Shown: in pieces, positions 16,168 through 25,114 of the stretch
How positions within the stretch are numbered: the first letter of the stretch is position 1
How the letters are laid out: each line of letters opens with the position of its first letter
DNA from: Bradyrhizobiaceae bacterium
GTDB taxonomy: Bacteria > Pseudomonadota > Alphaproteobacteria > Rhizobiales > Xanthobacteraceae
Assembly: GCA_020544565.1 (NCBI GenBank)
Contig: CP078014.1
Span: forward strand, 1,862,016-1,926,015
Direction: 5' to 3'
Length of the DNA: 64,000 bases
Program-made: the position numbers and the translations under genes
The notes under the pieces: generated by a model
Told to the model about the DNA's origin: nothing
Database searches by the model: none
The model's input: the letters and a program-made list of their open reading frames with translations, nothing else

Positions 16168-17568
16168 TCAGCGCGGCGCGTCCGCGAAGGCGGCGAGAAT
16201 GCGCGCCCACGAGCGGATGCCCTTGTGGAAACTGCGCAGGTCGTACTTCTCGTTGGGCGAATGGATGTTGTCGTCCTCGAGGCCGAAGCCGATTAGCACC
16301 GTGTCGAGCCCCAGCGTCTTCTTGAAATCGGCAACGATGGGGATCGACGCCCCCGACCCGATCAGCAGCGCGTCCTTACCCCACTCGTCGGTGAGCGCCC
16401 GCTTCGCCGCCGCGAGCGGCTTCATGCCCCAGTCGAGCGCAATGGCCGGCGCGCCGGCGTGATCGATGAATTCCGCCGTGCAATCGGCAGGCAACCGCAC
16501 GGTGACGAAATCCCGGAACGCCTTGCGGATCTTCTCCGGCTCCTGCCCTTCCACCAGACGGAACGAAACCTTGGCCGACGCGTGAGCCGGAATGACGGTC
16601 TTGGACCCCTCTCCCGTATAGCCGCCGACGATGCCGTTGATGTCGCAGGTCGGGCGCGAGGACACCTGCTCGATCAGCAGCCGGTCCTTCTCGCCGGCCG
16701 GCACCGACAGCCCGATCGGCTTGAGGAACGCCTCCGCCGTGAGGTTGAGTCCCTTCCACTGGGCGAGAATCTCCGGCGGCAGGTCCTTCACGCCGTCGTA
16801 GAAGCCGGGAATGGTGACGCGGCCGTTGTCGTCGTGCAGGCCGCCGAGGATACGCGTGAGCACGCGGATCGGATTCTGCGCACCGCCGCCGAAGATGCCG
16901 GAATGCAGATCGCGGTTCGCCGCCTTGATCCTCACCTCGTCGTAGACGAGGCCGCGCAGCGAGGTGGTGATCGCCGGCGTGTCGCGATCCCACATGCCGG
17001 TGTCGCACACCAGCACGAAATCGGCGGCGAGATCGCTCTTGTGCTGGTCGAGGAACGGGCCGAAATTCTTCGAGCCGACCTCCTCCTCGCCTTCGATCAG
17101 GATGGTGACATTGAGCGGCAGCGAGCCGGTGACGTTCTTCCACGCCCGGCACGCTTCGACGAAGGTCATCAACTGGCCCTTGTCGTCCTCCGCTCCGCGC
17201 GCGACGATGATCTTGCGGCCGTCGGCATGATCCGTCACCACCGGCTCGAACGGCGGCCGCTTCCACAGATCGAGCGGATCGACCGGCTGCACGTCATAGT
17301 GGCCGTAGAACAGCACGTGGGGGCCATCGCTGCCATTGGCTTTGCCGACGATGGCGGGATGGCCGGCGGTGGGCCGCACCTCGGTCGAAAATCCGATGGT
17401 GGCGATATCATCGGCGAGATGCCGGGCGGCCTTGGCGCAATCGTCGTTGAAGGCGGGGTCCGCCGAAATCGACTTGATCCGCAACAGCGCGAACAGGCGC
17501 TCGAGGCTGCTGTCGAAATCGGCGTCGATCCGCGCGAGAACGGCGTCGAGGTGAGAGGTGGCGGGCAT
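16168..17568 (-). CDS. M20 family metallo-dipeptidase
   Basis: Zinc-dependent peptidase of 466 residues in the ArgE/DapE/carboxypeptidase G2 clan. The metal-binding motifs are present: VLFYGHYDVQPVD (first zinc His and bridging Asp), ARGAEDDKGQ and IEGEEEVGSKNFG (catalytic and metal Glu), followed by the dimerisation domain and a C-terminal HSPNEKYDL with the last His ligand. The spacing fits M20 dipeptidases acting on short peptides in the cytosol. The start has a GGAGA ribosome site; an earlier in-frame ATG at 17673 lies in AT-rich promoter-like DNA and was rejected. Confidence 0.93.
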   Translation of the reverse strand: MPATSHLDAVLARIDADFDSSLERLFALLRIKSISADPAFNDDCAKAARHLADDIATIGFSTEVRPTAGHPAIVGKANGSDGPHVLFYGHYDVQPVDPLDLWKRPPFEPVVTDHADGRKIIVARGAEDDKGQLMTFVEACRAWKNVTGSLPLNVTILIEGEEEVGSKNFGPFLDQHKSDLAADFVLVCDTGMWDRDTPAITTSLRGLVYDEVRIKAANRDLHSGIFGGGAQNPIRVLTRILGGLHDDNGRVTIPGFYDGVKDLPPEILAQWKGLNLTAEAFLKPIGLSVPAGEKDRLLIEQVSSRPTCDINGIVGGYTGEGSKTVIPAHASAKVSFRLVEGQEPEKIRKAFRDFVTVRLPADCTAEFIDHAGAPAIALDWGMKPLAAAKRALTDEWGKDALLIGSGASIPIVADFKKTLGLDTVLIGFGLEDDNIHSPNEKYDLRSFHKGIRSWARILAAFADAPR

Positions 17569-17618
17569 CAAATTCTCCGGCGAATTCGCTATATTTTCGG
17601 TGTTTCCAGACTGATACA

Positions 17619-17630
17619 GTATAGCTATAC
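17619..17630. promoter_or_regulatory. 12-bp palindrome in divergent promoter region
   Basis: GTATAGCTATAC is a perfect 12-bp palindrome halfway between the M20 dipeptidase start (17568) and the acyltransferase start (17695). It lies in AT-rich sequence where promoters of both genes must be. It could be an operator or overlapping -10 elements (TATAGC / TATAC). Confidence 0.35.
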
Positions 17631-17694
17631 GACAATTAATATCATGCTTTGCTTGCTTGGTACGATTGCGCAAAGAAAGAGCCCGCTACCTCAA

Positions 17695-19119
17695 ATGCTT
17701 TTCTACGATTCACTGTTTCTCACGCTATTCCCGGTACTTTACGTACTATATCTCGCTATTCACAATAGCTCGATCAAAAAGTGGATTTTGCTGATCGCAA
17801 GCTTTTTGTTTTATGCTTGGGGAGAACCGCTTTTCGTCCCTGTTCTCATGGCATCGACATTCGTCGACTATTTACTTGCCCCCCATCTCTCAAAAATAGC
17901 TGACAATCAAAATAGCGAAGCGCGCAGACAATTTCTGCTCGCAGTAGGCGTGGGCAGTAGTCTCGCTCTTCTTGTTCTCTACAAATATAGTGGCTTTCTC
18001 GTCGCCAATCTAAATGGGCTTCTGACACTATTTGGTACGGCCTCAATATCCGAACCGAAGATCGCACTTCCTATTGGCGTATCATTCATCGTATTTGAGA
18101 AGATCACTTATTTAGTAGATACTTATCGCGGCATATCCCGCCCCGCCAAGCGGTTTTCGGACTACTGCTTGTTTGTGCTGTTTTTCCCAAAGCTGCTAGC
18201 GGGACCGATTTTAAAATATCACGAAATAGAAAAACAGATTGCCGCGCCACCCGCCTTTGCATGGGAAGATTTCTGGATCGGCTTCACCCGCTTTGCACAA
18301 GGCATTTTCAAGAAAGTGATTATTGCCGATCCTCTCGGCGCGTGTGCCGATAGCATTTTTGGCGCCGATCCCTGGAGCATCGGTTACAGTTACGCGTGGC
18401 TTGGAATCGTTTGCTTCACGTTGCAAATCTATTTTGATTTCTCCGGTTATTCTGACATGGCCATCGGCCTCGCCCGCATGTTCGGCTTCCGGCTGCGCGA
18501 GAATTTCAACATGCCGTATATTTCACAATCGCTGACGGAATTCTGGCAACGATGGCACATCTCGCTGACTACCTGGATACGGGACTATCTTTACATTCCA
18601 CTCGGCGGAAATCGCATCAGCAATTTTATAACCTATCGAAATCTATGGATATGCTTCCTATTCTCGGGCCTTTGGCATGGAGCAAGTTGGAACTTTATCC
18701 TGTGGGGAGCCTACAATGGTCTATTCCTAACTCTCGACAGGATTTTTCTGCGAGCAAGCCTGAGGCGAAGCGGTGCGATCGTCGGAACCACGGTAACACT
18801 GCTAATTGTAATGCTTGGCTGGGTCATTTTCCGCTCGCCGAATATCAGCCATCTCAGCGGATACATGGCTGCACTTGCCGGCTTCACATCTTCGACTACA
18901 AAGCCTGCAATCAGCGGGGACATTCCATTTACAATTGCACTTGGCGCGCTCCTGTCCCTCCTCCCAGCGACGTCCTTGTACCCTCTTTTAATCCGTGCAT
19001 GGAAGACAATGAATTGGCCACGGATCGTTGCCAACTTCGCCTTTGTGGCCATGTATATAATCGCGCTCGCACGAGCAATCACGATCCCGTTCCAGCCGTT
19101 CATCTATTTCCGGTTCTAG
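17695..19119 (+). CDS. MBOAT family O-acyltransferase (AlgI-like)
   Basis: A 474-residue polytopic protein of the membrane-bound O-acyltransferase family, which moves acyl groups across the inner membrane to periplasmic polysaccharide acceptors. Seen motifs: LPIGVSFIVFEKITYLVD, FFPKLLAGPI, the invariant His288 in FWQRWHISLTTWIRDYLY, and the catalytic His328 in SGLWHGASWNFILWG. The C-terminus FIYFRF is typical. A start 51 bases earlier is possible, but MLFYDSLFL matches AlgI-type N-termini. G+C and codon use are clearly lower than in neighbouring genes. It is followed by the AlgX/AlgJ-like gene after four bases, so the two form an acylation pair. Confidence 0.92.
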   Translation: MLFYDSLFLTLFPVLYVLYLAIHNSSIKKWILLIASFLFYAWGEPLFVPVLMASTFVDYLLAPHLSKIADNQNSEARRQFLLAVGVGSSLALLVLYKYSGFLVANLNGLLTLFGTASISEPKIALPIGVSFIVFEKITYLVDTYRGISRPAKRFSDYCLFVLFFPKLLAGPILKYHEIEKQIAAPPAFAWEDFWIGFTRFAQGIFKKVIIADPLGACADSIFGADPWSIGYSYAWLGIVCFTLQIYFDFSGYSDMAIGLARMFGFRLRENFNMPYISQSLTEFWQRWHISLTTWIRDYLYIPLGGNRISNFITYRNLWICFLFSGLWHGASWNFILWGAYNGLFLTLDRIFLRASLRRSGAIVGTTVTLLIVMLGWVIFRSPNISHLSGYMAALAGFTSSTTKPAISGDIPFTIALGALLSLLPATSLYPLLIRAWKTMNWPRIVANFAFVAMYIIALARAITIPFQPFIYFRF

Positions 19120-19123
19120 GATA

Positions 19124-20332
19124 ATGAAGCCGAAGTCTACCCCGTCTTCACTTGCTATCGCCATATTCAGCGCCGCTCTGCTTGTGTTGCCGCTGATCAC
19201 AATATGGAATCTGACGATTGCGACCTATTATCCAAAGACCTTCATCAAATTTGGCCCGTTCCTCGCTGGCGTTGAACCAGATCCTGTTACTCCGTTCTCT
19301 TTAGCCACCTTACAAAGTGGCGAGTTTCAGAAATCCATTACAAACCAGGTTGGGCGGGCGCTACCGACACGACCAGCGCTGGTCCGGCTTAACAACGAAA
19401 TTCGCTTTACCCTTTTCGATGAATTTGGAACATCGCATGTTGTAAGACGAGAAAATGGTGAGCTGTTCGAAATCACTTACATCCAAGAGTATTGCAAACG
19501 CACCGAGAAGATGGCGCAAACGCTGGCCGATGGCATCATTCCGAAGCTTCTTGACATTCAAAACAGCTATCGATCTCGCGGCGGGAAATTTCTCTACATC
19601 ATCACCCCATCGAAGGCCGCAAACCTTCCAGAATATTTCGTGAACCTAGACCCCTGCCCCAGCACGAAGAACGCGCGAACCCGACTAGTTCCAGACTACG
19701 TCGCCCGATTGCGCGCCGCCGGGATCGCTGTTGTCGACCTCGCAACCTCCACGCATGATCTTAAGATCAAGACCTCAATACCCATGTTCACGAAGGGCGG
19801 CACGCATTGGAATGAACTAGCAGTCGCCCATGCCGCCATGGATATGGCTAAGGCGATCGACGAGCAATTCGGACATCCTATCCTTCGCCCATTTTACTTC
19901 ACATATAAGATGTCCAGCAAACTCAGCATCGGAGACCGCGACCTCGAAAATATCCTGCATCTATTCGTCAATAGGATTAAGGACGTTGCTCCGCGAGCTT
20001 CTTTTATCGCAAACGGTTCTTGCGAGAACTATCCCGCTCATACCCTCGAAGCCGTAGCCATTGGGGGAAGTTTTACTCATGCGGTCGCAAGCATCCTGCT
20101 CGAACAGGGTTGCCTGACACGACTCAAAACCTATTACTATCTGCGGCGCGCCATATTTGGAGGCCCTCCCTACAGAGCCGTCATCCATCAGTTGAAGGAC
20201 GCGGACTTCCTGCCGTTACGGGAAGCCAATTTTATAATTGCCGAGGAAAATGAAAGTCTAATCGGACGCTCTCCACATCTGGCTGCATTCCACGACTATC
20301 TCATTAGACACCGCAGTCCCCTGTCAGATTGA
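19124..20332 (+). CDS. AlgX/AlgJ-like SGNH-fold protein with altered catalytic motifs
   Basis: A 402-residue protein with one N-terminal membrane helix (about 11-32) and a periplasmic SGNH-hydrolase-like domain of the AlgX/AlgJ type, the expected partner of an MBOAT acyltransferase. In alginate acetylases the catalytic residues lie in DxHW and GDSF motifs; here these read GGTHWN (Gly226, His228) and GGSF (Ser316), so Ser and His remain but the acidic residues are Gly. It starts four bases after the MBOAT stop with AGGA as ribosome site. Low G+C like its partner. Either a variant acetylase using another acid or a binding-only protein. Confidence 0.8.
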   Translation: MKPKSTPSSLAIAIFSAALLVLPLITIWNLTIATYYPKTFIKFGPFLAGVEPDPVTPFSLATLQSGEFQKSITNQVGRALPTRPALVRLNNEIRFTLFDEFGTSHVVRRENGELFEITYIQEYCKRTEKMAQTLADGIIPKLLDIQNSYRSRGGKFLYIITPSKAANLPEYFVNLDPCPSTKNARTRLVPDYVARLRAAGIAVVDLATSTHDLKIKTSIPMFTKGGTHWNELAVAHAAMDMAKAIDEQFGHPILRPFYFTYKMSSKLSIGDRDLENILHLFVNRIKDVAPRASFIANGSCENYPAHTLEAVAIGGSFTHAVASILLEQGCLTRLKTYYYLRRAIFGGPPYRAVIHQLKDADFLPLREANFIIAEENESLIGRSPHLAAFHDYLIRHRSPLSD

Positions 20333-20340
20333 TGACAGAC

Positions 20341-21999
20341 TCACCGCCGCAGCAATCCGCCGAGCGCGCCGCGGACGATGGAGCGTCCGATCGAGCTGCC
20401 GGTCGCTCCGCCGATCGACTTGCCGATATTGGCGGCGACGTCGCCGGCGACCTTGTTGGTGACCGTGCGCGTCATGTTGCGGGCGATTACCTGCGTGGTG
20501 GTGAGCTTGCCGCGCGGCGTGTTGGTGCCGAAAATCGAACCGAAGATCGAGCCGATCTGATCCAGCACGCCGCCACCGGAACCATCGGCGGGCGCCGCCG
20601 CATCGGCGACGCGCTTCTGCAGAATCTCGTAGGCGGATTCGGAATCGACGGCGGTGTCGTATTTGCCCTTCACCGGGCTCGCGGCAATGATCGCCTGGCG
20701 CTCCTGCGGCGTGATCGGCCCGATCCGCGCCGTCGGCGGCCGGATCATGACGCGCTCCACCATCGCCGGCGTGCCGTTGCCTTCGAGGAACGACACCAGC
20801 GCCTCGCCCTTGCCGAGTTCGGTGATGACCTGCGCGGTGTTGAGCTTCGGGTTGGGCCGAAAGGTCTGCGCCGCCGCCAGCACCGCCTTCTGGTCGCGCG
20901 GCGTGAACGCGCGCAGCGCGTGCTGCACGCGGTTGCCGAGCTGGGCCAGCACCTTGTCGGGCACGTCGATCGGGTTTTGCGTCACGAAATAAACGCCGAC
21001 GCCCTTCGAGCGGATCAGGCGGACCACCTGCTCGATCTTGTCCAGCAGCGCCTTCGGCGCGTCGTTGAACAACAGATGCGCCTCGTCGAAGAAGAACACC
21101 AGCTTCGGCTTGGGCAGATCGCCGACTTCGGGCAGTTCCTCGAACAGCTCGGACAGCATCCACAGCAGGAAGGTCGCATAGAGGCGCGGGCTCTGCATCA
21201 GCTTGTCGGCGGCGAGGATGTTGACGATGCCGCGGCCATCGGAGTCGGTCCGCATCAGGTCCTTCAATTGCAGCGCCGGCTCCCCGAAGAACTTCGGTCC
21301 GCCCTGGTTTTCCAGCACCAGAAGCTGGCGCTGGATGGTGCCGACCGTCTGCTTGGAAACGTTGCCGTATTGCGTCGTCAGTTCGTCGGCATGCTCCGCA
21401 ACATGGGACAGGATCGCGCGCAGGTCCTTCATGTCGAGCAGTAGCAGCCCCTGCTCGTCGGCGACGCGGAAGGCGATATTGAGCACGCCTTCCTGCACGT
21501 CGTTGAGGTCCATCATGCGCGACAGCAGCAGCGGCCCCATTTCCGAGACGGTGGCGCGCACCGGATGGCCCATCTCGCCGAACACGTCCCAGAACACCGT
21601 CTTGAACTGGTCGGGCTGGAAATTCAGGCCCATGTCCCGGGCGCGGCTGAGCAGGAAATCCTTGGCCTCGCCCACCTCGGCGATGCCGGACAGGTCGCCC
21701 TTGATGTCGGCGGCGAACACCGGCACGCCGGCGCGGGCAAACCCCTCGGCCATCACCTGAAGCGTCACGGTCTTGCCGGTGCCCGTGGCACCGGTGACGA
21801 GGCCATGGCGGTTGGCCAGCGCCAGCGTCAGGAACGCCGGCTGCTCGCCCTTGCCGATGAAGATCGCGGTGTCGCTGTCGCCGACCGCGACGCTGCCGGA
21901 ACCCGACGATTTCGCCGCCGATGCGGCTTTCGCCGCTTTGGTCGCCTTGGCCGGAGCCGCGGCACTGTCGGAAGTGGGGGTGGCGGTCTTCTTAGCCAT
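20341..21999 (-). CDS. HerA-like helicase-domain ATPase (DUF853 / YjgR family)
   Basis: A 552-residue cytosolic P-loop ATPase of the HerA/FtsK superfamily. The Lys/Ala-rich N-terminus is followed by a Walker A motif GATGTGKT at 70-77, Walker [14 protein letters not shown] near 300, and the family segments [14 protein letters not shown] and [14 protein letters not shown]. The C-terminus holds a Gly/Ser-rich region ending [10 protein letters not shown]. coli YjgR is the known relative; its cellular role is unclear. Start chosen at [10 protein letters not shown]; an earlier ATG would add 13 residues. It abuts the AT-rich acyltransferase insert. Confidence 0.9.
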   Translation of the reverse strand: MAKKTATPTSDSAAAPAKATKAAKAASAAKSSGSGSVAVGDSDTAIFIGKGEQPAFLTLALANRHGLVTGATGTGKTVTLQVMAEGFARAGVPVFAADIKGDLSGIAEVGEAKDFLLSRARDMGLNFQPDQFKTVFWDVFGEMGHPVRATVSEMGPLLLSRMMDLNDVQEGVLNIAFRVADEQGLLLLDMKDLRAILSHVAEHADELTTQYGNVSKQTVGTIQRQLLVLENQGGPKFFGEPALQLKDLMRTDSDGRGIVNILAADKLMQSPRLYATFLLWMLSELFEELPEVGDLPKPKLVFFFDEAHLLFNDAPKALLDKIEQVVRLIRSKGVGVYFVTQNPIDVPDKVLAQLGNRVQHALRAFTPRDQKAVLAAAQTFRPNPKLNTAQVITELGKGEALVSFLEGNGTPAMVERVMIRPPTARIGPITPQERQAIIAASPVKGKYDTAVDSESAYEILQKRVADAAAPADGSGGGVLDQIGSIFGSIFGTNTPRGKLTTTQVIARNMTRTVTNKVAGDVAANIGKSIGGATGSSIGRSIVRGALGGLLRR

Positions 22000-22445
22000 G
22001 TCCTGCTTAGCCCTGTCTTGCGTTCCGGCCCGTGGCATCCGTCAAATGCGATGCGCGAGCACGATCTTGCAGGCGGAACCCCGGTGGTCAAGCCACGTCG
22101 TCGCTGCCGAACGCGTTGATCCCGCGACGCATTATATAGGGTGTCGGCAACGGTCGACGAAGGAAATCTTGACGCAAGCTGCGACCCTCCGGCGCGCGCA
22201 TGACATGACGCAAGACTCCGCCCGACCCTATCCCATAGCTCGGCTCGACTTCCGACGAGATGCTTTGAGGGCACCAAATGCCAATAACTCTCAATCACTC
22301 TTGCATCCGTGCAACACTCGATCAACGATCGCGGGCAAAGAAGCAGTTGCGTTCTGGCGTTGCTTGTAATTCATAGCGCGGACGCTCAAGATAAAATCCA
22401 ATAACGATGGCCCGGCGCCAAGCCGGAAGGAATGGGGCACTTCAC
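22000..22445. other. Intergenic region
   Basis: About 445 bases between the HerA-like gene (minus) and the small DUF2267-like gene (plus). I see no convincing gene, tRNA or terminator. The stretch 22125-22165 (CATTATATAGGG and around) is AT-rich enough to hold the HerA-like gene's promoter, and 22370-22410 (AAGATAAAATCCAATAACG) could serve the plus-strand gene. Confidence 0.4.
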
Positions 22446-22811
22446 ATGGACGAGTTGGTTGACCAACTGGCGGCCAAAGCCGGTGTCGATAGGGCCGTGG
22501 CCGAAAAGACCGTCGGCGCCATTCTCGGTTTCCTTCGCAAGGAAGGTCCGGCGGACAAGGTTCAAACCCTGATCGATGCCTTTCCCGGTTCGGAAGCCGC
22601 GATTGCAGCGGCAGGCTCCGGTGGCGGCCTGGCCGGATTGCTGGGCGGCGGCATCATGGCGCTCGGCGCGAAGCTGATGGGTTTCGGCCTCGGCATGGGC
22701 CAGATTCAGGCGATCGGCCGCGAGCTGTTCAAGATCGGTCGCGACAAGATCGGCGCCGATGACATGAACGCCATCATTTCCGGAACGCCGGGCCTTTCCC
22801 AATTCGCGTAA
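22446..22811 (+). CDS. Small DUF2267-like protein
   Basis: A 121-residue protein beginning MDELVDQLAAKAGVDRAVAEK. The N-terminal half has the helical pattern of DUF2267-type proteins (VGAILGFLRKEGP); the centre is a Gly-rich hydrophobic stretch (GLAGLLGGGIMALGAKLMGFG) that could insert in or contact membrane. Function unknown. An upstream in-frame ATG would add 13 residues. The DUF4332 gene follows after 22 bases. Confidence 0.65.
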   Translation: MDELVDQLAAKAGVDRAVAEKTVGAILGFLRKEGPADKVQTLIDAFPGSEAAIAAAGSGGGLAGLLGGGIMALGAKLMGFGLGMGQIQAIGRELFKIGRDKIGADDMNAIISGTPGLSQFA

Positions 22812-22833
22812 TTTTATTTTCAGTTTGAGTGGC

Positions 22834-23241
22834 ATGTCCTATCCCATCTCGCGCATCGACGGACTGGGTCCGAACGATCAGACCAAGCTCAAGGCGCTCG
22901 GCATCCGCACCACGGCCGCCCTGCTGGACAAGGCCAGCACGCCCAAGGGCCGCAAGGCGCTCGCCGCCAGCACCGGCATCAGCGAGCAGCAGTTGCTGGC
23001 CTGGGCCAATGTCGCTGACTGCATGCGCATCAAGGGCATGGGCAAGGCCAAGGCCGAACTGCTGAGGGCGGCCGGCGTCGTCACCGTGCGCGAATTCGTG
23101 ATGCGCAATCCCGAGCGGCTGGCGCAGGCCATGCGGGACGCCAACGACAAGCGCAAGCTGGTCCGGGTTCTCCCCTCCGACAAATCGGTCGCCCGGCTGA
23201 TCGAGCACGCGCGCAAGCTGCCGCTGAAGATTTCCTACTGA
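22834..23241 (+). CDS. DUF4332 domain protein (helix-hairpin-helix type)
   Basis: A 135-residue protein with paired helix-hairpin-helix-like units: ISRIDGLGPNDQTKLKALGI and MRIKGMGKAKAELLRAAGV. DUF4332 proteins share this non-specific DNA-binding fold related to the ComEA and polymerase-beta HhH motifs. It ends in a basic region (ARKLPLKISY). Likely co-transcribed with the preceding small gene. DNA binding is inferred from the fold. Confidence 0.8.
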   Translation: MSYPISRIDGLGPNDQTKLKALGIRTTAALLDKASTPKGRKALAASTGISEQQLLAWANVADCMRIKGMGKAKAELLRAAGVVTVREFVMRNPERLAQAMRDANDKRKLVRVLPSDKSVARLIEHARKLPLKISY

Positions 23242-23313
23242 GCCGCCGGTCTGGCGGACGGCGCCCCCGCGCAAACGCTTGACAGGCCGGCGGCGACCGC
23301 GCAAAGCCACGCC

Positions 23314-24171
23314 ATGACGGCTACTCCCGCCCGGGCCTCGCAGACGGCCGCCGCGCCCCACCATCCGCTGCTGCAGCGGCTGTTCACGCGTGATTATCCG
23401 GCGGTGATGGGCGTGCTCAATGTGACGCCGGACTCGTTCTCCGACGGCGGCCGGTTCGTCGCGCCGGACCAGGCCCTAGCCCAGGCGCGGCGGATGATCG
23501 CCGAGGGCGCCGACATTCTCGATATCGGCGCGGAATCCACCCGCCCCTACGGCTCGCAGCCGATCTCCGCCGAGGTCGAATTGCAACGGCTGCACGACGT
23601 CCTGCCCGCTGTGGTGGCGATGGGCGCGCCGGTTTCCATCGACACCATGAAGGCGTCGGTCGCGGCCTGGGCGCTCGGCCAGGGCGCAGTCATGGCCAAC
23701 GACGTCTGGGGCCTGCAGCGCGATCCCGACATGGCGCGGGTGATCGCGGAGCGCGGCGCGCCGGTCGTCGTCATGCACAACCGCGACGCCGCCGATCCCG
23801 CGATCGACATCATCGCCGACATGCAAACCTTCTTCGCCCGCTCGCTCGATATCGCCGCGCGCGCCGGCATCCCGGCCGCCCATATCGTGCTCGATCCCGG
23901 CATCGGCTTCGGCAAGACGCCGGAGCAAAGCATGACCGTGCTGGCGCGGCTGGACGACCTCGACCGGTTCGGCCTGCCGCTTCTGGTCGGCGCGTCGCGC
24001 AAGCGCTTCATCGCCACCGTCACCCCGTCCGAGCCCGACCAGCGGCTCGGCGGCTCCATCGCCGCGCATCTTCTGGCGGCGCAGCGCGGTGCGAAAATCA
24101 TCCGCGCCCACGACGTGGCGGAAACCGTGCAGGCGTTGCGGGTGGCGTCTGCAATCGAGAGCAGGCGATGA
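23314..24171 (+). CDS. folP: Dihydropteroate synthase
   Basis: Folate biosynthesis enzyme joining 6-hydroxymethyl-dihydropterin pyrophosphate and p-aminobenzoate; the target of sulfonamides. Both family signatures are present in this 285-residue protein: VMGVLNVTPDSFSDGGRF at 31-48 and ADILDIGAESTRPYG from about 69. DPGIGFGKTPEQS and GASRKRFI follow in the expected order. It heads the folP-folB-folK operon: the folB start overlaps its stop by four bases. A p-aminobenzoate or GTP cyclohydrolase gene is not in the window. Confidence 0.97.
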   Translation: MTATPARASQTAAAPHHPLLQRLFTRDYPAVMGVLNVTPDSFSDGGRFVAPDQALAQARRMIAEGADILDIGAESTRPYGSQPISAEVELQRLHDVLPAVVAMGAPVSIDTMKASVAAWALGQGAVMANDVWGLQRDPDMARVIAERGAPVVVMHNRDAADPAIDIIADMQTFFARSLDIAARAGIPAAHIVLDPGIGFGKTPEQSMTVLARLDDLDRFGLPLLVGASRKRFIATVTPSEPDQRLGGSIAAHLLAAQRGAKIIRAHDVAETVQALRVASAIESRR

Positions 24172-24533
24172 GCGACACCATCTTCATCAAGGGGCTTCTG
24201 ATCCACGCACGCCACGGCGTCATGGATCACGAGGCCGAAGTCGGACAGCGCTTCATGATCGATCTCGAACTGTCGATCGATCTCGCCGAATCCTCGCGCA
24301 CCGACAAGCTTGCCGACACGGTGTCCTATTCCGACGTGGTGGCCACCGCCAGCGCGGCCTTCAAGGGGCACAATTACTATCTGCTGGAGCGCGCGGCGGG
24401 CGCGGTCGCGGACGCGATCCTCGCCACTTTCCAGCGCATTTCCGCCGTCAAGGTCACGGTCCACAAGCCGCATGCGCCGATCGCAGCCATCTTCGACGAT
24501 GTCGGCGTGGTCATCACCCGCGCCCGGGGCTGA
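24168..24533 (+). CDS. folB: Dihydroneopterin aldolase
   Basis: A 121-residue enzyme cleaving 7,8-dihydroneopterin to 6-hydroxymethyl-dihydropterin and glycolaldehyde. The conserved N-terminal IKGLLIHARHGVMDHE, the tunnelling-fold segment DTVSYSDVVA and the C-terminal KVTVHKPHAPI with its functional Lys are all visible. ATGA overlap with folP and five bases before folK. Confidence 0.96.
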   Translation: MSDTIFIKGLLIHARHGVMDHEAEVGQRFMIDLELSIDLAESSRTDKLADTVSYSDVVATASAAFKGHNYYLLERAAGAVADAILATFQRISAVKVTVHKPHAPIAAIFDDVGVVITRARG

Positions 24534-24538
24534 GCGCC

Positions 24539-25039
24539 ATGGCCAGCGTCCTGATCGCGCTCGGGGGCAATGTCGGCGACGTCCGCGCCACGTTCCAAAA
24601 GGCGATCGCCCATATCTGCGGCATGGCGCAGGCGGCGCTGGTCGCCCGCTCGTCCGATTACGCCACCCCGCCATGGGGCGATGCGCAGCAGGACCGCTTC
24701 ATCAATGCGTGCATCGCCATCGAGACCAGCCTCGATCCGCATGCGCTGCTGTTCGTGCTGCATAAGGTCGAAGCCAAATTCGGCCGCGATCGTGCCCACG
24801 AGCGGCGCTGGGGACCGCGCACGCTGGATCTCGACATCATCGCCTATGACGACATGCGCCTCGACAAACCGGAATTGACGCTGCCGCATCCGCGCCTGTT
24901 CGAGCGGGCCTTCGTGCTGGTGCCGCTGGCCGAAATCGCGCCCGACCGTCCGATCGCCGGCCGGACGCCGCGCCAGGCCCTCGCCGGTCTTGCGACAGAT
25001 GGCATCGAACGCCTGCCCGATTTGCAGGAAATGCCATAA
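24539..25039 (+). CDS. folK: 6-hydroxymethyl-7,8-dihydropterin pyrophosphokinase
   Basis: Transfers pyrophosphate from ATP to hydroxymethyl-dihydropterin, giving the substrate of FolP. The 166-residue protein has LIALGGNVGD at 5-14, the HPPK signature RWGPRTLDLDIIAYDD at 90-105 with the Mg-binding Asp pair, and LPHPRLFERAFVLVPL. Third gene of the fol operon; a 75-base gap separates it from mutA. Confidence 0.96.
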   Translation: MASVLIALGGNVGDVRATFQKAIAHICGMAQAALVARSSDYATPPWGDAQQDRFINACIAIETSLDPHALLFVLHKVEAKFGRDRAHERRWGPRTLDLDIIAYDDMRLDKPELTLPHPRLFERAFVLVPLAEIAPDRPIAGRTPRQALAGLATDGIERLPDLQEMP

Positions 25040-25114
25040 CAAGCGATTGGCTTGCGCCGCGCCCCATGGCATTTTCCGGCCAGACAACACCGCACGCTGG
25101 AGTCATCTGTCTGA

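Noticed and set aside
16459..17694. N-terminal extension of the MBOAT protein by about 400 residues
   Set aside because: The frame is open upstream but runs antisense through the M20 peptidase gene; AlgI-type proteins begin at the MLFYDSLFL start.
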